Assembly (NCBI GenBank): GCA_019113395.1
Contig: DXHL01000019.1
Span: 96,811 to 160,810 of the forward strand
DNA length: 64,000 nt
Source: Candidatus Rikenella faecigallinarum
GTDB taxonomy: Bacteria; Bacteroidota; Bacteroidia; Bacteroidales; Rikenellaceae
Direction: 5' to 3'
In this document: positions 26,930 to 36,648 of the stretch, one piece after another
Layout of the letters: each line of letters begins with the position of its first letter
Position numbering within the stretch: position 1 is the stretch's first letter
The notes under the pieces: model-generated
The model's database searches: none
What the model saw: the letters and a program-made list of their open reading frames with translations, nothing else
Told to the model about the DNA's origin: nothing
Made by a program: the position numbers and the translations under genes

Positions 26930-29836
26930 CTACCTCGGTCCGCGGCCGCCGCCGGGCCGCGGACCGCCGCCCATAGGGCCCGCCGGACGGTCTTCCGTAC
27001 CATAGTTGTCCGCATTGCGCCCTTTACGCGTATCGAACTTGTAAGTGAAGCTCACCATAAAGTAACGCTGCAACACATTCGACAACGTCGTCTGGATATA
27101 GCTGCTCTGGGTCGACTGGCGGAACGCACGGTTCTGGTTCAGCAGGTCATAGCCCGAGATACGCACCTCGGCCTGACGATACTTCAGGAACTTATACCCG
27201 ATACCCGCATTGAGCAGTGCATAGTGCTGCGAATAGGAGGCCTGCGTCCCGAAGGAGTTGCGCCACGTGGCATCGAGGTTGATAAAGAGCCCCTTCCACA
27301 AATAGAGGTTCAGGAAGGCCGACAGGTCACTGCGGATGTAGCGGTCGAAGGTACGGCTTTGGGTCTGTTGGTCACGGCCCGTGGTAAAGGTGATACCCGG
27401 ACGGTAGGCCACCGTGAAATCGACCGCCTCCGAGATGTTACTCGTCAGCGACAGGTTCAGGTTCACCCGGTTGCTGTTGGTACGATATTCGATATTGTCC
27501 TCGATGGAGGGAGTGCGCGTGTACATATACATCAACCCGATGTTCAGGTTACTGCGGATGGGGTTAATCGAGAAACCGTACATCGAGAAGAGGTTGGCGC
27601 TGATATACCCGTTGAGGTTCACCGGACTGGAGAGTTGAGCCCCCTTGACAATCGTCGTTCCGTCCACCACCATATCCTCCGTCAGGAAACGACGGTGGGT
27701 CGAGATATAATTCTGAATGAAGTTCACCCGTCCGAAGAGGTGGAAATAGTTGGACTTTTCGGGGTTCGCACGGTTGTAACGGATGTCAATGCGGTCCGTG
27801 TAGCTCTGTTTCAGGTTCGGATTCCCCACCGAAACATTCAACGGGTCGCTGATGTCATACAAATCCTGCAACTGATTGACCGTCGGCGTCGAAGTCGTCC
27901 GGCGATACTCGATGTTGAGGTGTTCCATCTGGCTGGGGTTGAACTCGAACCGCACGCGAGGCAACCAGGCATCAAAGTTGTACTGACTGGTCAGCATACG
28001 CGGATAGGTCTCATCGTCATTCAGCGTCGAGTACTGATAACTGATGGAAGCATTCAGATTCATCTTTTTTTGTTTCACCCAGTTGTACCCGATGGTCCCC
28101 ACGTGACGCGTCTGGTCACGATTAAAGAGGTTCGAGGTGGTCGGGTCGGGGTCCAGTCCCAACTCCGTAATCAGGTCCCGAATGGCATCCAGCGACGCCA
28201 GTTCATCCGTCAGGTTGTAGCTCAACTTTTTGGAGTCGCTCTGGTCGTAGCTGAAACGGTAGCTGAACTGCAGACGCGACGATTTCGACAGCGGTTCGGA
28301 GTAACTGATACGCCCCGACAGGTCATACCCCGGCGCATCGAGAATCCCGATTTGGTTCAGTTCGTTGTAGGTCAGCCCGATGGTCTGCGCCACACTCTGG
28401 TTCAGCGACTCGTCGTCGGAAATCGAACCGTAGACCGACTCCTGGGTGCGTTCCCCCCAACCGTTCGTCCCGCCGCCCGAACCGCCGATAGAGAGCGTCC
28501 GTCCCGCCTTCTCGAAACGGTGCATCCAGAAGAGATTGGCCGAAGCGTCGTAAGTCCCTAACTGAGTCGCATAACGGTTGTTACCCGAAGTGTTCGGCAT
28601 TCCGTTGAGCAGGCTCAGCGACATGCTGCTGCTGTTCCCGTGGTTGGTGGAGTAGGTAATACGCGGAGTGAAGAAGATGCGGTTCGTCTCGTTGGGGTTC
28701 CACTCGATGCGCAGATTGGCCCGATGCTGGTAGTTGTACCCCTGCGAACGGGTCGTGTCGTTCTGCAACAGGTCCTGAGACTGATACTCGCGACCCACAA
28801 TCTGCCAAATATTGGCATTCACATTGTTAAAAAAGTAACTCCCGCTGATTTTGACCTTTTCGAAATCTCCCTGATAGTTCAAACCCGCCATCGTCGTGGT
28901 CTGAATCCCCCCGCGGACATTGGTCGTAAACTGGCTCGCGTCGATACCGCCCCCCATGCCGCCGCGGCGACCCGTCATCGCACCCGCAATGTCATTCAGC
29001 GTAAAACCCTGGTTATTCACATTGTTGCTCGAGGCCAATACGGTCCACCGCTGGTCGGCATTGAAAATATTGGCCGCCACACCGGCCGAGTAGCGGTTGT
29101 CGGTACCGTAACCGGCATAAGCCTTCCCGAAAACACTGTTGCTCACCCCGTTCTGGGTCACGATATTAATGGCCTTGATGCGTTCGCCGTCGTCGAAACC
29201 CGAAAACTTCGACTCGTCGCTCTTGTCGTCAAAGACCTGAATACTGGCAATCACGTCGGCCGGCAGCGTCTTCAACGCCACGGCCGGGTCGTCGGCAAAA
29301 AACTCTTTCCCGTCCACATAGACCTTCCCCAGCGTCTCACCATGCACCTCGACCGCCCCGTCGTCATTGGTCGTCACCCCCGGCATCTTCTTGAGCAGGT
29401 CCTCGCTCGAGGCATCGGGGTTGGTCTTGAAAGCCGCCGCATTGTACTGCAACGTATCCCCCTTGACCACCGCCATCGGCGCCTTGGCCGTCACCGTCAC
29501 CGCCTGGGTCACCTGCGCCTCCGGCGACAGACGAATCGTCCCCAGGTCTACGGTCTGCTTCGCCTCGCCCACTACCCGGTAGTAGTTCTGATAACCGATA
29601 AACGTAATGGTCACGTTGGTGTTCTTCTCACGGCTCACCACCTGGAAATTCCCGTCGAAATCCGTCAGGCTCGTACGCTTGGCCGCATCAGGCTCCGATG
29701 CGTTGATAATCACATAAGCCCCCGTAATGGGTTTTCCGTCGTCACTGCCGATAACACGGCCTTTGATGGTCACTTGCGCCGTGGCTGCCGCCGTGGTCAG
29801 CACCAGAAGGGTGAAGAGTCCGATTACCCGTTTCAT
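26930..29836 (-). CDS. TonB-dependent-receptor-like outer-membrane barrel protein
   Basis: 968-residue outer-membrane protein. Signal peptide MKRVIGLFTLLVLTTAAATAQ; then a carboxypeptidase-like regulatory/CNA-type domain (VTIKGRVIGSDDGKPITGAYVI), a plug-like region (SSEDLLKKMPGVTTNDDGAVEVHGETLGKVYVDGKEFF) and an outer-membrane barrel (OMP_b-brl type) to about residue 935. No SusD partner is next to it, so a SusC role is unlikely; peptide, metal or unknown substrate are possible. The C-terminus continues past the last aromatic strand (MVSFTYKFD) with a Gly/Pro/Arg-rich tail (PMGGGPRPGGGRGPR). ATG 29836 is chosen for the signal peptide; the track start is 36 nt earlier. Confidence 0.88.
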   Translation of the reverse strand: MKRVIGLFTLLVLTTAAATAQVTIKGRVIGSDDGKPITGAYVIINASEPDAAKRTSLTDFDGNFQVVSREKNTNVTITFIGYQNYYRVVGEAKQTVDLGTIRLSPEAQVTQAVTVTAKAPMAVVKGDTLQYNAAAFKTNPDASSEDLLKKMPGVTTNDDGAVEVHGETLGKVYVDGKEFFADDPAVALKTLPADVIASIQVFDDKSDESKFSGFDDGERIKAINIVTQNGVSNSVFGKAYAGYGTDNRYSAGVAANIFNADQRWTVLASSNNVNNQGFTLNDIAGAMTGRRGGMGGGIDASQFTTNVRGGIQTTTMAGLNYQGDFEKVKISGSYFFNNVNANIWQIVGREYQSQDLLQNDTTRSQGYNYQHRANLRIEWNPNETNRIFFTPRITYSTNHGNSSSMSLSLLNGMPNTSGNNRYATQLGTYDASANLFWMHRFEKAGRTLSIGGSGGGTNGWGERTQESVYGSISDDESLNQSVAQTIGLTYNELNQIGILDAPGYDLSGRISYSEPLSKSSRLQFSYRFSYDQSDSKKLSYNLTDELASLDAIRDLITELGLDPDPTTSNLFNRDQTRHVGTIGYNWVKQKKMNLNASISYQYSTLNDDETYPRMLTSQYNFDAWLPRVRFEFNPSQMEHLNIEYRRTTSTPTVNQLQDLYDISDPLNVSVGNPNLKQSYTDRIDIRYNRANPEKSNYFHLFGRVNFIQNYISTHRRFLTEDMVVDGTTIVKGAQLSSPVNLNGYISANLFSMYGFSINPIRSNLNIGLMYMYTRTPSIEDNIEYRTNSNRVNLNLSLTSNISEAVDFTVAYRPGITFTTGRDQQTQSRTFDRYIRSDLSAFLNLYLWKGLFINLDATWRNSFGTQASYSQHYALLNAGIGYKFLKYRQAEVRISGYDLLNQNRAFRQSTQSSYIQTTLSNVLQRYFMVSFTYKFDTRKGRNADNYGTEDRPAGPMGGGPRPGGGRGPR

Positions 29837-30164
29837 GTTCCTTTTCCTTCGCTTAAAATATGTATCACTCAAGTTTTAATACTGTGGTGTGAGAGAACCG
29901 CCGCCGGAAAGAGGCTGCCAGCCGGTCAGCGCGTCCCTCCGTGCGGTTTGCCTATTTATGACGCCTGCGAGGGAAAAAGTTTAATCGACTGTGGATATTT
30001 TTCCGAAGAAAACCGTTTTTTGGCACGAAAAATTGAACCGAAAGCCATTTTTTCGGAAATAAACCCCTAACTTTGTATGAATCTGTTATTGAATTCACAG
30101 TGCACCGACTACGGGTACACACACAGATTATTCACGAATAAATAACCCAAATACACTCACCATC
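29837..30164. other. 328-bp divergent intergenic region
   Basis: Between the receptor gene (minus) and mutA (plus). It holds the mutA -7 box (30068-30075), an inverted pair TTTCCGAA (30000-30007)/TTCGGAAA (30052-30059), and on the minus strand a possibly folded leader around 29905-29975. I see no open reading frame of note. Confidence 0.6.
30068..30075 (+). promoter_or_regulatory. -7 box for mutA-mutB
   Basis: TAACTTTG matches TAnnTTTG and would give a leader of about 80 nt before ATG 30165. The -33 is not a clear TTTG. Confidence 0.5.
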
Positions 30165-32063
30165 ATGGCAGAAGAAAAAGCGAACAAGCTGATGGCCGAA
30201 TTTCCTCCTGTTACCACCCGGGAGTGGGAAGAGGCGATTGCCAAAGACCTCAAAGGAGCCGACCGCACCAAAAAACTGGTGTGGCGCACCCTCGAGGGAT
30301 TCAACGTGGAGCCCTACTACCGGGCTGAGAACCTCAAGGAACTCAAACACCTCGACTCGAAACCGGGCGCATTTCCGTATGTGCGCGGCGTGAAGGCCGA
30401 CAACGTGTGGCGCGTGCGCCAGACCCTCGAAGTGGGCGACGACGTGGCCACCGCCAACCAGGCTGCACACGATGTGCTGATGAAAGGAGTCGATTCTCTC
30501 GGCTTCGTCATCAAAAACAAAGAGTTCTCGGCAGCAGACCTCGACACCCTGCTCAAAGGCATTACCATTACGGCCGTCGAACTGGCCTTCAGCGGCTGCG
30601 GCGCCGCCCGAGTGGCCGAACTCTTCCTCGACAAGGTCGCGGCCGAAAAACTCGACCCCGAACAGGTCTTTGCCACCTTCGGCATCGACCCCCTCATGAA
30701 ACTCTCCAAAAAAGGCTCCTGGGGCTGCTCTGCTCCCGACGGCGCCAAGCAGTTCGAACGCATCAAAGCCCTCCTCGAAAAAGCACCCCAGTACAAACGG
30801 GTACGCCTTATCGCTGTCAATGCCACGCTGCTCCACAACTGCGGCGCTTCGATTGTCCAGGAACTGGCCTTCGCCCTGGCCATGGGACACGAATATGTGG
30901 TTCGCCTGACCGACATGGGGCTGGATGTAGACCAGGTGGCTCCGGCCATTAAGTTCAACTTCTCGGTCGGCACCAACTACTTCATGGAAATCGCCAAACT
31001 GCGTGCCGCACGGCTCCTCTGGGCCAATGTGATGGCCCCCTACAACCCCAAACGGGGCTGCAGCTCCAAACTGCGGGCGCACATCCAGACCTCGGCCTGG
31101 AACCAGACCGTCTACGACCCCTACGTCAACATGCTGCGCGGGACAACCGAAGCCATGAGTGCCGCCATTGCGGGGGTAGACTCCATCGAAGTACTCCCCT
31201 TCGACCACGCCTACGAAAAACCGACCGAATTCAGCAGCCGCATTGCCCGTAACGTGCAACTGCTCCTGAAGGAAGAGTCGCACTTCGACCAGGTGACCGA
31301 CCCGGCTGCCGGCTCCTATTATATTGAAGAGCTGACCGCCTCGATTGCCAAAGCAGCATGGGACCTCTTCAAAGCTGTCGAAGAGAAGGGCGGTTATGTG
31401 GCCGCCTTCGAAGCCGGGTTCATCCAGGACCAGGTCGAAGAGACCGCCAACAAACGCGACCAACATATCGCTACGCGGCGTGAAATTCTGCTCGGGACCA
31501 ACCAATACCCGAACTTCAACGAAGTGGCCCCGGCCGAGATTACGGAGGCTACCGTGACCCGTGGCGGTCAGGCGTGCCACTGCGGCTGCAAACACAGCGG
31601 CCAAACGCCCGAATACCGTCCGCTGAAGCCCTATCGCGGGGCGATGGCCTTCGAAGCGATGCGCCTGCGCACCGACCGCAGCGGCAAAGAGCCGAAAGCC
31701 TTTATGCTCACCTGCGGAACCCTCTCGATGGCCCGGGCACGGTCGCAATTCGCCTGCAACTTCTTTGCCTGCGCGGGGATTCGCGTAATCGACAACACCT
31801 TCTTCCACACCGTGGCCGAAGGTATCGAAGCCGCCAAAGCCTCCGGAGCCCAAATCGTGGTGGTCTGCGCCTCGGACGACGACTACGCGGCAGTGGCTCC
31901 CGAAGTCTACGCGGCATTCAAAGGTACCGATGTCATTGTGGTGGTGGCCGGCGCTCCCGCCTGCCAACCGGACCTCGAAGCCGCGGGTATCTCGCACTTC
32001 ATCAGCGTCCGAAGCAATGTCCTCGAAACGCTCGAAGCCTACCAAAAAGAGCTGGGCATCTAA
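30165..32063 (+). CDS. mutA: Methylmalonyl-CoA mutase small (beta) subunit
   Basis: Non-catalytic partner of the adenosylcobalamin-dependent mutase interconverting succinyl-CoA and methylmalonyl-CoA, 632 residues. The N-terminal TIM-barrel half (REWEEAIAKDLKG, NYFMEIAKLRAARLLWANVM, HIQTSAWNQTVYDPYVNMLRGTTEAM) resembles MutB, and the C-terminal B12-domain-like part lacks the cobalt-binding DxHxxG motif, as usual for MutA. Unusual is a Cys/His cluster CHCGCKH (471-477) in the linker between the domains. It is followed after 30 nt by mutB in one operon. Confidence 0.96.
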   Translation: MAEEKANKLMAEFPPVTTREWEEAIAKDLKGADRTKKLVWRTLEGFNVEPYYRAENLKELKHLDSKPGAFPYVRGVKADNVWRVRQTLEVGDDVATANQAAHDVLMKGVDSLGFVIKNKEFSAADLDTLLKGITITAVELAFSGCGAARVAELFLDKVAAEKLDPEQVFATFGIDPLMKLSKKGSWGCSAPDGAKQFERIKALLEKAPQYKRVRLIAVNATLLHNCGASIVQELAFALAMGHEYVVRLTDMGLDVDQVAPAIKFNFSVGTNYFMEIAKLRAARLLWANVMAPYNPKRGCSSKLRAHIQTSAWNQTVYDPYVNMLRGTTEAMSAAIAGVDSIEVLPFDHAYEKPTEFSSRIARNVQLLLKEESHFDQVTDPAAGSYYIEELTASIAKAAWDLFKAVEEKGGYVAAFEAGFIQDQVEETANKRDQHIATRREILLGTNQYPNFNEVAPAEITEATVTRGGQACHCGCKHSGQTPEYRPLKPYRGAMAFEAMRLRTDRSGKEPKAFMLTCGTLSMARARSQFACNFFACAGIRVIDNTFFHTVAEGIEAAKASGAQIVVVCASDDDYAAVAPEVYAAFKGTDVIVVVAGAPACQPDLEAAGISHFISVRSNVLETLEAYQKELGI

Positions 32064-32093
32064 CCCGATACGCGAACCCTTAACTGACCAATC

Positions 32094-34241
32094 ATGAGAG
32101 CTAAATTTTCAGATATAAATTACACCTCCGCAGCGTCGGCAGGCAGCTGCGGATGCTCCGCCAAGAAAGAGTGTGGCGAAGCCCCCGTGTGGATGACCCC
32201 CGAGCACATTGCCGTCAAAGGGTCCTACTCGGCCGATGACCTGCTCGGCATGGAACACCTCAACTATGCCGCCGGGCTGGCACCCTACCTGCGTGGTCCG
32301 TACAGCACCATGTACGTGATGCGCCCGTGGACCATCCGCCAGTATGCCGGCTTCTCGACCGCCGCCGAATCCAACGCCTTCTACCGCCGCAACCTCGCGG
32401 CCGGACAGAAAGGACTCTCGGTGGCCTTCGACCTGGCCACACACCGCGGCTACGACGCCGACCACCCCCGTGTCGTTGGGGACGTCGGAAAAGCCGGCGT
32501 GTCAATTTGCTCGGTCGAAGACATGAAAGTCCTCTTCGACGGTATCCCGCTCGACAAAATGTCCGTCTCGATGACCATGAACGGTGCCGTGCTGCCCGTA
32601 CTGGCCTTCTACATCGTCGCCGGGCTCGAACAGGGATGCACCCTCGACCAACTCAGCGGAACCATCCAAAACGATATCCTCAAGGAGTTCATGGTGCGTA
32701 ACACCTACATCTACCCGCCGGAATTCTCGATGCGGATTATCGCCGACATCTTCGAGTACACCTCGAAAAACATGCCCAAATTCAACTCCATCTCCATCTC
32801 GGGCTACCACATGCAGGAAGCCGGCGCCACGGCCGACATCGAAATGGCCTACACCCTGGCCGACGGGCTCGAATACCTCCGCACGGGGGTCAATGCAGGG
32901 ATGGACATCGACTCGTTCGCTCCGCGGCTCTCGTTCTTCTGGGCCATCGGCATGAACCACTTTATGGAGATTGCCAAAATGCGTGCGGCACGTATGCTCT
33001 GGGCCAAGATTGTCAGCCAGTTCAACCCGAAAAATCCCAAATCGCTGGCCCTGCGTACCCACTCGCAGACCTCGGGATGGTCGCTCACCGAACAGGACCC
33101 GTTCAACAACGTGGCCCGCACGGCTATCGAAGCGATGGCCGCTGCCCTGGGACACACCCAGTCCCTCCACACCAACGCCCTGGACGAAGCCATTGCCCTG
33201 CCGACCGACTTCTCGGCACGTATTGCACGTAACACCCAAATCTACATCCAGGAAGAGACCAACATCTGCCGCGGTATTGACCCGTGGGCCGGCTCCTACT
33301 ACGTGGAATCGCTCACCAACCAGATTATGCACAAGGCGTGGGCGCTGATTCAGGAGGTGGAATCGCTCGGCGGGATGGCCAAAGCCATCGAAACCGGTGT
33401 GCCGAAGATGCGTATCGAAGAGGCTGCTGCCCGTACCCAAGCGCGTATCGACTCGGGCGAACAGACCATCGTCGGCCTCAACAAATACCGTCTCGAAAAA
33501 GAGGACCCGATTGACATTCTGGCCGTGGACAACACGGCCGTACGGGAATCGCAGGTGGCTCGTCTGAAAGAGCTCCGCGCCAACCGCGACGAAACCGCCG
33601 TACAACGTGCCCTGGCTGCCATCACCGAATGTGTCCGCACCAAGAAGGGCAACCTGCTGGAACTGGCCGTCGAAGCGGCCAAGGTTCGGGCTACGCTCGG
33701 CGAAATCTCAGATGCCTGCGAAGCGGTCGTAGGTCGATACAATGCGGTTATCCGCTCCATTTCAGGTGTATATTCGGCAGAAGTGAAAGACGATGAAAAA
33801 TTCGCAAAAGCCAAGGCGCTCTGCGAAAAATTTGCCAGGAAAGAGGGGCGTCAGCCTCGTATCATGATTGCCAAACTGGGGCAGGACGGTCACGACCGCG
33901 GTGCCAAGGTCGTAACGACCGGGTATGCCGACATCGGTTTCGACGTCGATATGGGCCCGCTGTTCCAAACCCCGGAAGAGGCTGCCAAACAGGCCGTCGA
34001 AAACGACGTACACATCGTTGGGGTATCGTCGCTCGCAGCCGGCCACAAGACCCTCGTACCGCAAATCGTGGCCGAACTCAAACGCCTTGGCCGTGAGGAT
34101 ATTGTGGTCATCGTGGGGGGTGTTATCCCGCACCAGGATTACGACTTCCTCTACCAGAACGGTGCTGCGGCCATCTTCGGACCGGGGACACCCGTGACCG
34201 ATTCGGCCATCAAGATGCTTGAAATCCTGCTGGACGAATAA
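32094..34241 (+). CDS. mutB: Methylmalonyl-CoA mutase large (alpha) subunit
   Basis: Catalytic, cobalamin-binding subunit, 715 residues; part of the succinate-propionate pathway. The barrel has [39 protein letters not shown] and [25 protein letters not shown]. The C-terminal B12 domain has [12 protein letters not shown] (base-off His) and GGVIP. The N-terminus carries a short Cys cluster, [10 protein letters not shown] (C19, C21, C27). A 17-bp hairpin follows the gene. No epimerase or MeaB chaperone gene is in the window. Confidence 0.98.
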   Translation: MRAKFSDINYTSAASAGSCGCSAKKECGEAPVWMTPEHIAVKGSYSADDLLGMEHLNYAAGLAPYLRGPYSTMYVMRPWTIRQYAGFSTAAESNAFYRRNLAAGQKGLSVAFDLATHRGYDADHPRVVGDVGKAGVSICSVEDMKVLFDGIPLDKMSVSMTMNGAVLPVLAFYIVAGLEQGCTLDQLSGTIQNDILKEFMVRNTYIYPPEFSMRIIADIFEYTSKNMPKFNSISISGYHMQEAGATADIEMAYTLADGLEYLRTGVNAGMDIDSFAPRLSFFWAIGMNHFMEIAKMRAARMLWAKIVSQFNPKNPKSLALRTHSQTSGWSLTEQDPFNNVARTAIEAMAAALGHTQSLHTNALDEAIALPTDFSARIARNTQIYIQEETNICRGIDPWAGSYYVESLTNQIMHKAWALIQEVESLGGMAKAIETGVPKMRIEEAAARTQARIDSGEQTIVGLNKYRLEKEDPIDILAVDNTAVRESQVARLKELRANRDETAVQRALAAITECVRTKKGNLLELAVEAAKVRATLGEISDACEAVVGRYNAVIRSISGVYSAEVKDDEKFAKAKALCEKFARKEGRQPRIMIAKLGQDGHDRGAKVVTTGYADIGFDVDMGPLFQTPEEAAKQAVENDVHIVGVSSLAAGHKTLVPQIVAELKRLGREDIVVIVGGVIPHQDYDFLYQNGAAAIFGPGTPVTDSAIKMLEILLDE

Positions 34242-34270
34242 AACCGAGTCCAGTATAGAGCAGACGCGTA

Positions 34271-34309
34271 ACGGCGGCCGGAAGGGATGCGTTCCCTTCC
34301 GGCCGCCGT
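34271..34309 (+). terminator. Long hairpin after mutB
   Basis: A perfect 17-bp stem (ACGGCGGCCGGAAGGGA and its complement) with loop TGCGT. No T-run follows. It separates mutB from nadA. Confidence 0.7.
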
Positions 34310-34362
34310 CGCTATACACAGAAACTATCCCCCGTCGCACAATAAATTCCCGATTTATCCCG

Positions 34363-34370
34363 TATCTTTG
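34363..34370 (+). promoter_or_regulatory. -7 box for nadA
   Basis: Exact TATCTTTG ending only 4 nt before ATG 34375, so the predicted transcription start falls at or next to the start codon. Confidence 0.5.
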
Positions 34371-34374
34371 CCGT

Positions 34375-35322
34375 ATGATGACCCTGAAAGAGAAAATCGA
34401 AGCGCTCAAACGCCAACGAAATGCCGTAATTCTGGCACACTACTATACCGAAGCCGACGTACAGGATGTGGCCGACTTTGTGGGGGACAGCCTCGCCCTG
34501 TCGCAACGCGCCGCCACGACCGACGCCGATGTGATTCTCTTTGCCGGCGTCCACTTCATGGGCGAAACGGCCAAAATCCTCTCGCCGCAGAAAACCGTCC
34601 TGATGCCCGACATGGCAGCGGGATGTTCGCTGGCCGACTCGTGTCGGGCAGAGGATTTCGCCGCATTCATCGCCCAACACCCCGGCCACACCGTTATCTC
34701 GTACGTCAATACCACGGCCGAGGTCAAAGCCCTTACGGACATTGTCTGCACCAGCAGCAACGCCGTACAAATCGTTCAGTCGCTGCCCGAGGATGAACCG
34801 ATTATCTTCGGTCCCGACCGCAACCTCGGCAACTATATCAAAAACGTCACGGGACGCCAAAACATGGTGATTTGGGACGGTGCCTGCCACGTGCACGAAG
34901 AGTTCTCGCTCGAAAAGATTCTCGAGCTCAAGAAAGAGCATCCCACGGCCAAAATCCTCTCGCACCCCGAGTGCAAACGGCCGATTATCCTGATTTCGGA
35001 CTACGTGGGTTCGACAGCCGGCCTGCTCCACTACGCCGCCACCGACACCACGACCGACACCTACATTGTCGTGACCGAGCCCGGCGTGCTGCACCAGATG
35101 AAAAAAGCGGCTCCCGACAAGACCTTCATCCCGGCGCCGCCGATGGACTCCACCTGCGGGTGCAACAACTGCAGCTACATGAAACTGGTGACCCTCCAAA
35201 AGATGGCCGACGCGCTGGAGCAACTGGAACCGCAGATTGTGATTCCCGAAGAGACGCGCGTTCGGGCGGAAAAATCCATCCGCCGCATGCTGGAGATTTC
35301 GTCGCGGCTGGGGCTGGTATAG
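34375..35322 (+). CDS. nadA: Quinolinate synthase
   Basis: [4Fe-4S] enzyme condensing iminoaspartate with dihydroxyacetone phosphate to quinolinate in NAD synthesis, 315 residues. Features are [42 protein letters not shown] with [12 protein letters not shown], the pattern [20 protein letters not shown], and [12 protein letters not shown]; Cys residues in these segments are the cluster ligands. The track ORF starts at 34219, but that extension crosses the mutB hairpin and promoter; ATG 34375 or 34378 fits the family. nadB and nadC are not adjacent. Confidence 0.96.
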   Translation: MMTLKEKIEALKRQRNAVILAHYYTEADVQDVADFVGDSLALSQRAATTDADVILFAGVHFMGETAKILSPQKTVLMPDMAAGCSLADSCRAEDFAAFIAQHPGHTVISYVNTTAEVKALTDIVCTSSNAVQIVQSLPEDEPIIFGPDRNLGNYIKNVTGRQNMVIWDGACHVHEEFSLEKILELKKEHPTAKILSHPECKRPIILISDYVGSTAGLLHYAATDTTTDTYIVVTEPGVLHQMKKAAPDKTFIPAPPMDSTCGCNNCSYMKLVTLQKMADALEQLEPQIVIPEETRVRAEKSIRRMLEISSRLGLV

Positions 35323-35431
35323 CGTTCTCTCCTCTGCATTACACATTATTCCGACCGCCGCAAGTTCCCGCTTCGTCGCCTCTCACAGGGACAGACAGCA
35401 CCAGACCTGAAAAAGTATTTTGAAGATTTTT

Positions 35432-35451
35432 TATTTTTGCCGCGGCAAAAA
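35432..35451 (+). promoter_or_regulatory. -7 box within an 18-bp palindrome (operator)
   Basis: TATTTTTG (35432-35439) overlaps the perfect palindrome TTTTTGCCGCGGCAAAAA (35434-35451), 15 nt upstream of the MFS start. The arrangement suits a repressor that blocks the promoter. Confidence 0.55.
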
Positions 35452-35466
35452 ATAAGAAATCTCTAC

Positions 35467-36639
35467 ATGCGAAAAAGCCTGATTGCCCTCGCCTTTGGAA
35501 CCCTCGGACTGGGGATTGCCGAATTTGTGATGATGGGCATCCTGCCCGACGTGGCCGCCGAAATGGGAGTAGACATCGCCACGGCCGGACAACTCATCTC
35601 CGCCTATGCCATCGGAGTCTGCGTGGGCGCTCCGATGCTGATTCTCGCCCGTAAATTCCCGCTGAAAAACATCCTGCTGGTGCTCGTAGCCCTGATGATG
35701 GCCGGAAACCTCTTCGCCGCTGCGGCTCCCAACTTCTGGACCCTCTTCGCCGCCCGCTTTATCTCGGGACTTCCCCACGGAGCATACTTCGGGGTCGGCT
35801 CCATCGTCGCCGCCAAACTCGCCGACGAAGGCAAAGGCTCCTCGGCCGTCTCCATCATGATTGCCGGCATGACCGTAGCCAACCTCTTCGGCGTACCGCT
35901 CGGGACCTCGCTCAGCAACACCATCTCGTGGCGACTCCCCTTCCTGCTGGTCGGCATCTGGAGCGTCGTCACCCTCTTCTACATCTGGCGCTGGGTACCG
36001 CAGGTCGAAGGACTCCCCGACACCGGTTTCCGCGGCCAGTTCCGTTTCCTCAAACACCTCGCTCCGTGGCTCGTCCTCGGAGCCACGATGTTCGGCAACG
36101 GCAGCGTCTTCTGCTGGTACAGCTACATCAACCCCCTGCTCACCCAAGTCTCGGGATTCTCGGCCGAGGCCGTCTCGCTGCTGATGATTATGGCCGGAGC
36201 CGGCATGGTCGTGGGCAACCTCCTCGGCGGACGCCTCTCCGACCGCTACATGCCCGGACGAGTGGCCATGGTCACCCAAGGGAGTATCATGGTGCTGCTG
36301 CTCGCCATTTTCTTCGCTGCCCCCGTCGGCTGGCTCACGGCACTGCTCATGTGCTGCTGCACCGCAGGACTCTTCGCCATCTCCAGCCCCCAACAGCTGC
36401 TCCTCATCCGCTACGCCCCGGGCGGAGAAATGCTCGGGGCCGCCAGCGTACAGGTAGCCTTCAACCTCGGCAATGCCCTCGGCGCATACGTCGGCGGGCT
36501 GCCGCTGAAAGCCGGACTGGGATACCAATACCCGGCTCTCATTGCGGCACCCGTTGCGCTGATAGGCTTCACGCTCCTGCTGGCGTTCTATCGCCGCTAC
36601 GAACGCAAGCCCCTGCTGCCCGCCAAGGTCGCTAAATAA
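35467..36639 (+). CDS. MFS exporter, AraJ/DHA1-like
   Basis: 12-TM major facilitator, about 390 residues, probably exporting sugars or drugs. The N-terminus FGTLGLGIAEFVMMGILPDVAAEMGV is typical of the AraJ/YdeA-like DHA1 group. A conserved loop (ARKFPLKNILL) joins TM2 and TM3 and RFISGLPHGAYFGVGS lies in TM4. ATG 35467 is chosen; the track start 35437 is a TTG inside the palindromic promoter. It is monocistronic and convergent with map, leaving only 9 nt between stops. Substrate not determined. Confidence 0.88.
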   Translation: MRKSLIALAFGTLGLGIAEFVMMGILPDVAAEMGVDIATAGQLISAYAIGVCVGAPMLILARKFPLKNILLVLVALMMAGNLFAAAAPNFWTLFAARFISGLPHGAYFGVGSIVAAKLADEGKGSSAVSIMIAGMTVANLFGVPLGTSLSNTISWRLPFLLVGIWSVVTLFYIWRWVPQVEGLPDTGFRGQFRFLKHLAPWLVLGATMFGNGSVFCWYSYINPLLTQVSGFSAEAVSLLMIMAGAGMVVGNLLGGRLSDRYMPGRVAMVTQGSIMVLLLAIFFAAPVGWLTALLMCCCTAGLFAISSPQQLLLIRYAPGGEMLGAASVQVAFNLGNALGAYVGGLPLKAGLGYQYPALIAAPVALIGFTLLLAFYRRYERKPLLPAKVAK

Positions 36640-36648
36640 TGAAAGGAT

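Noticed and set aside
26717-28561. 614-residue ORF opposite the receptor gene
   Set aside because: Antisense frame crossing the two terminator hairpins; composition and lack of motifs mark it as non-coding.
26930-29836. SusC of a polysaccharide utilisation locus
   Set aside because: There is no SusD gene beside it and the protein is of the general carboxypeptidase-like/barrel receptor type.
29837-30164. Cobalamin riboswitch before mutA or the receptor gene
   Set aside because: No B12-box-like sequence was visible on either strand.
30132-32045. 637-residue ORF antisense to mutA
   Set aside because: Mirror frame of a strongly supported gene, with no domain or start signal.
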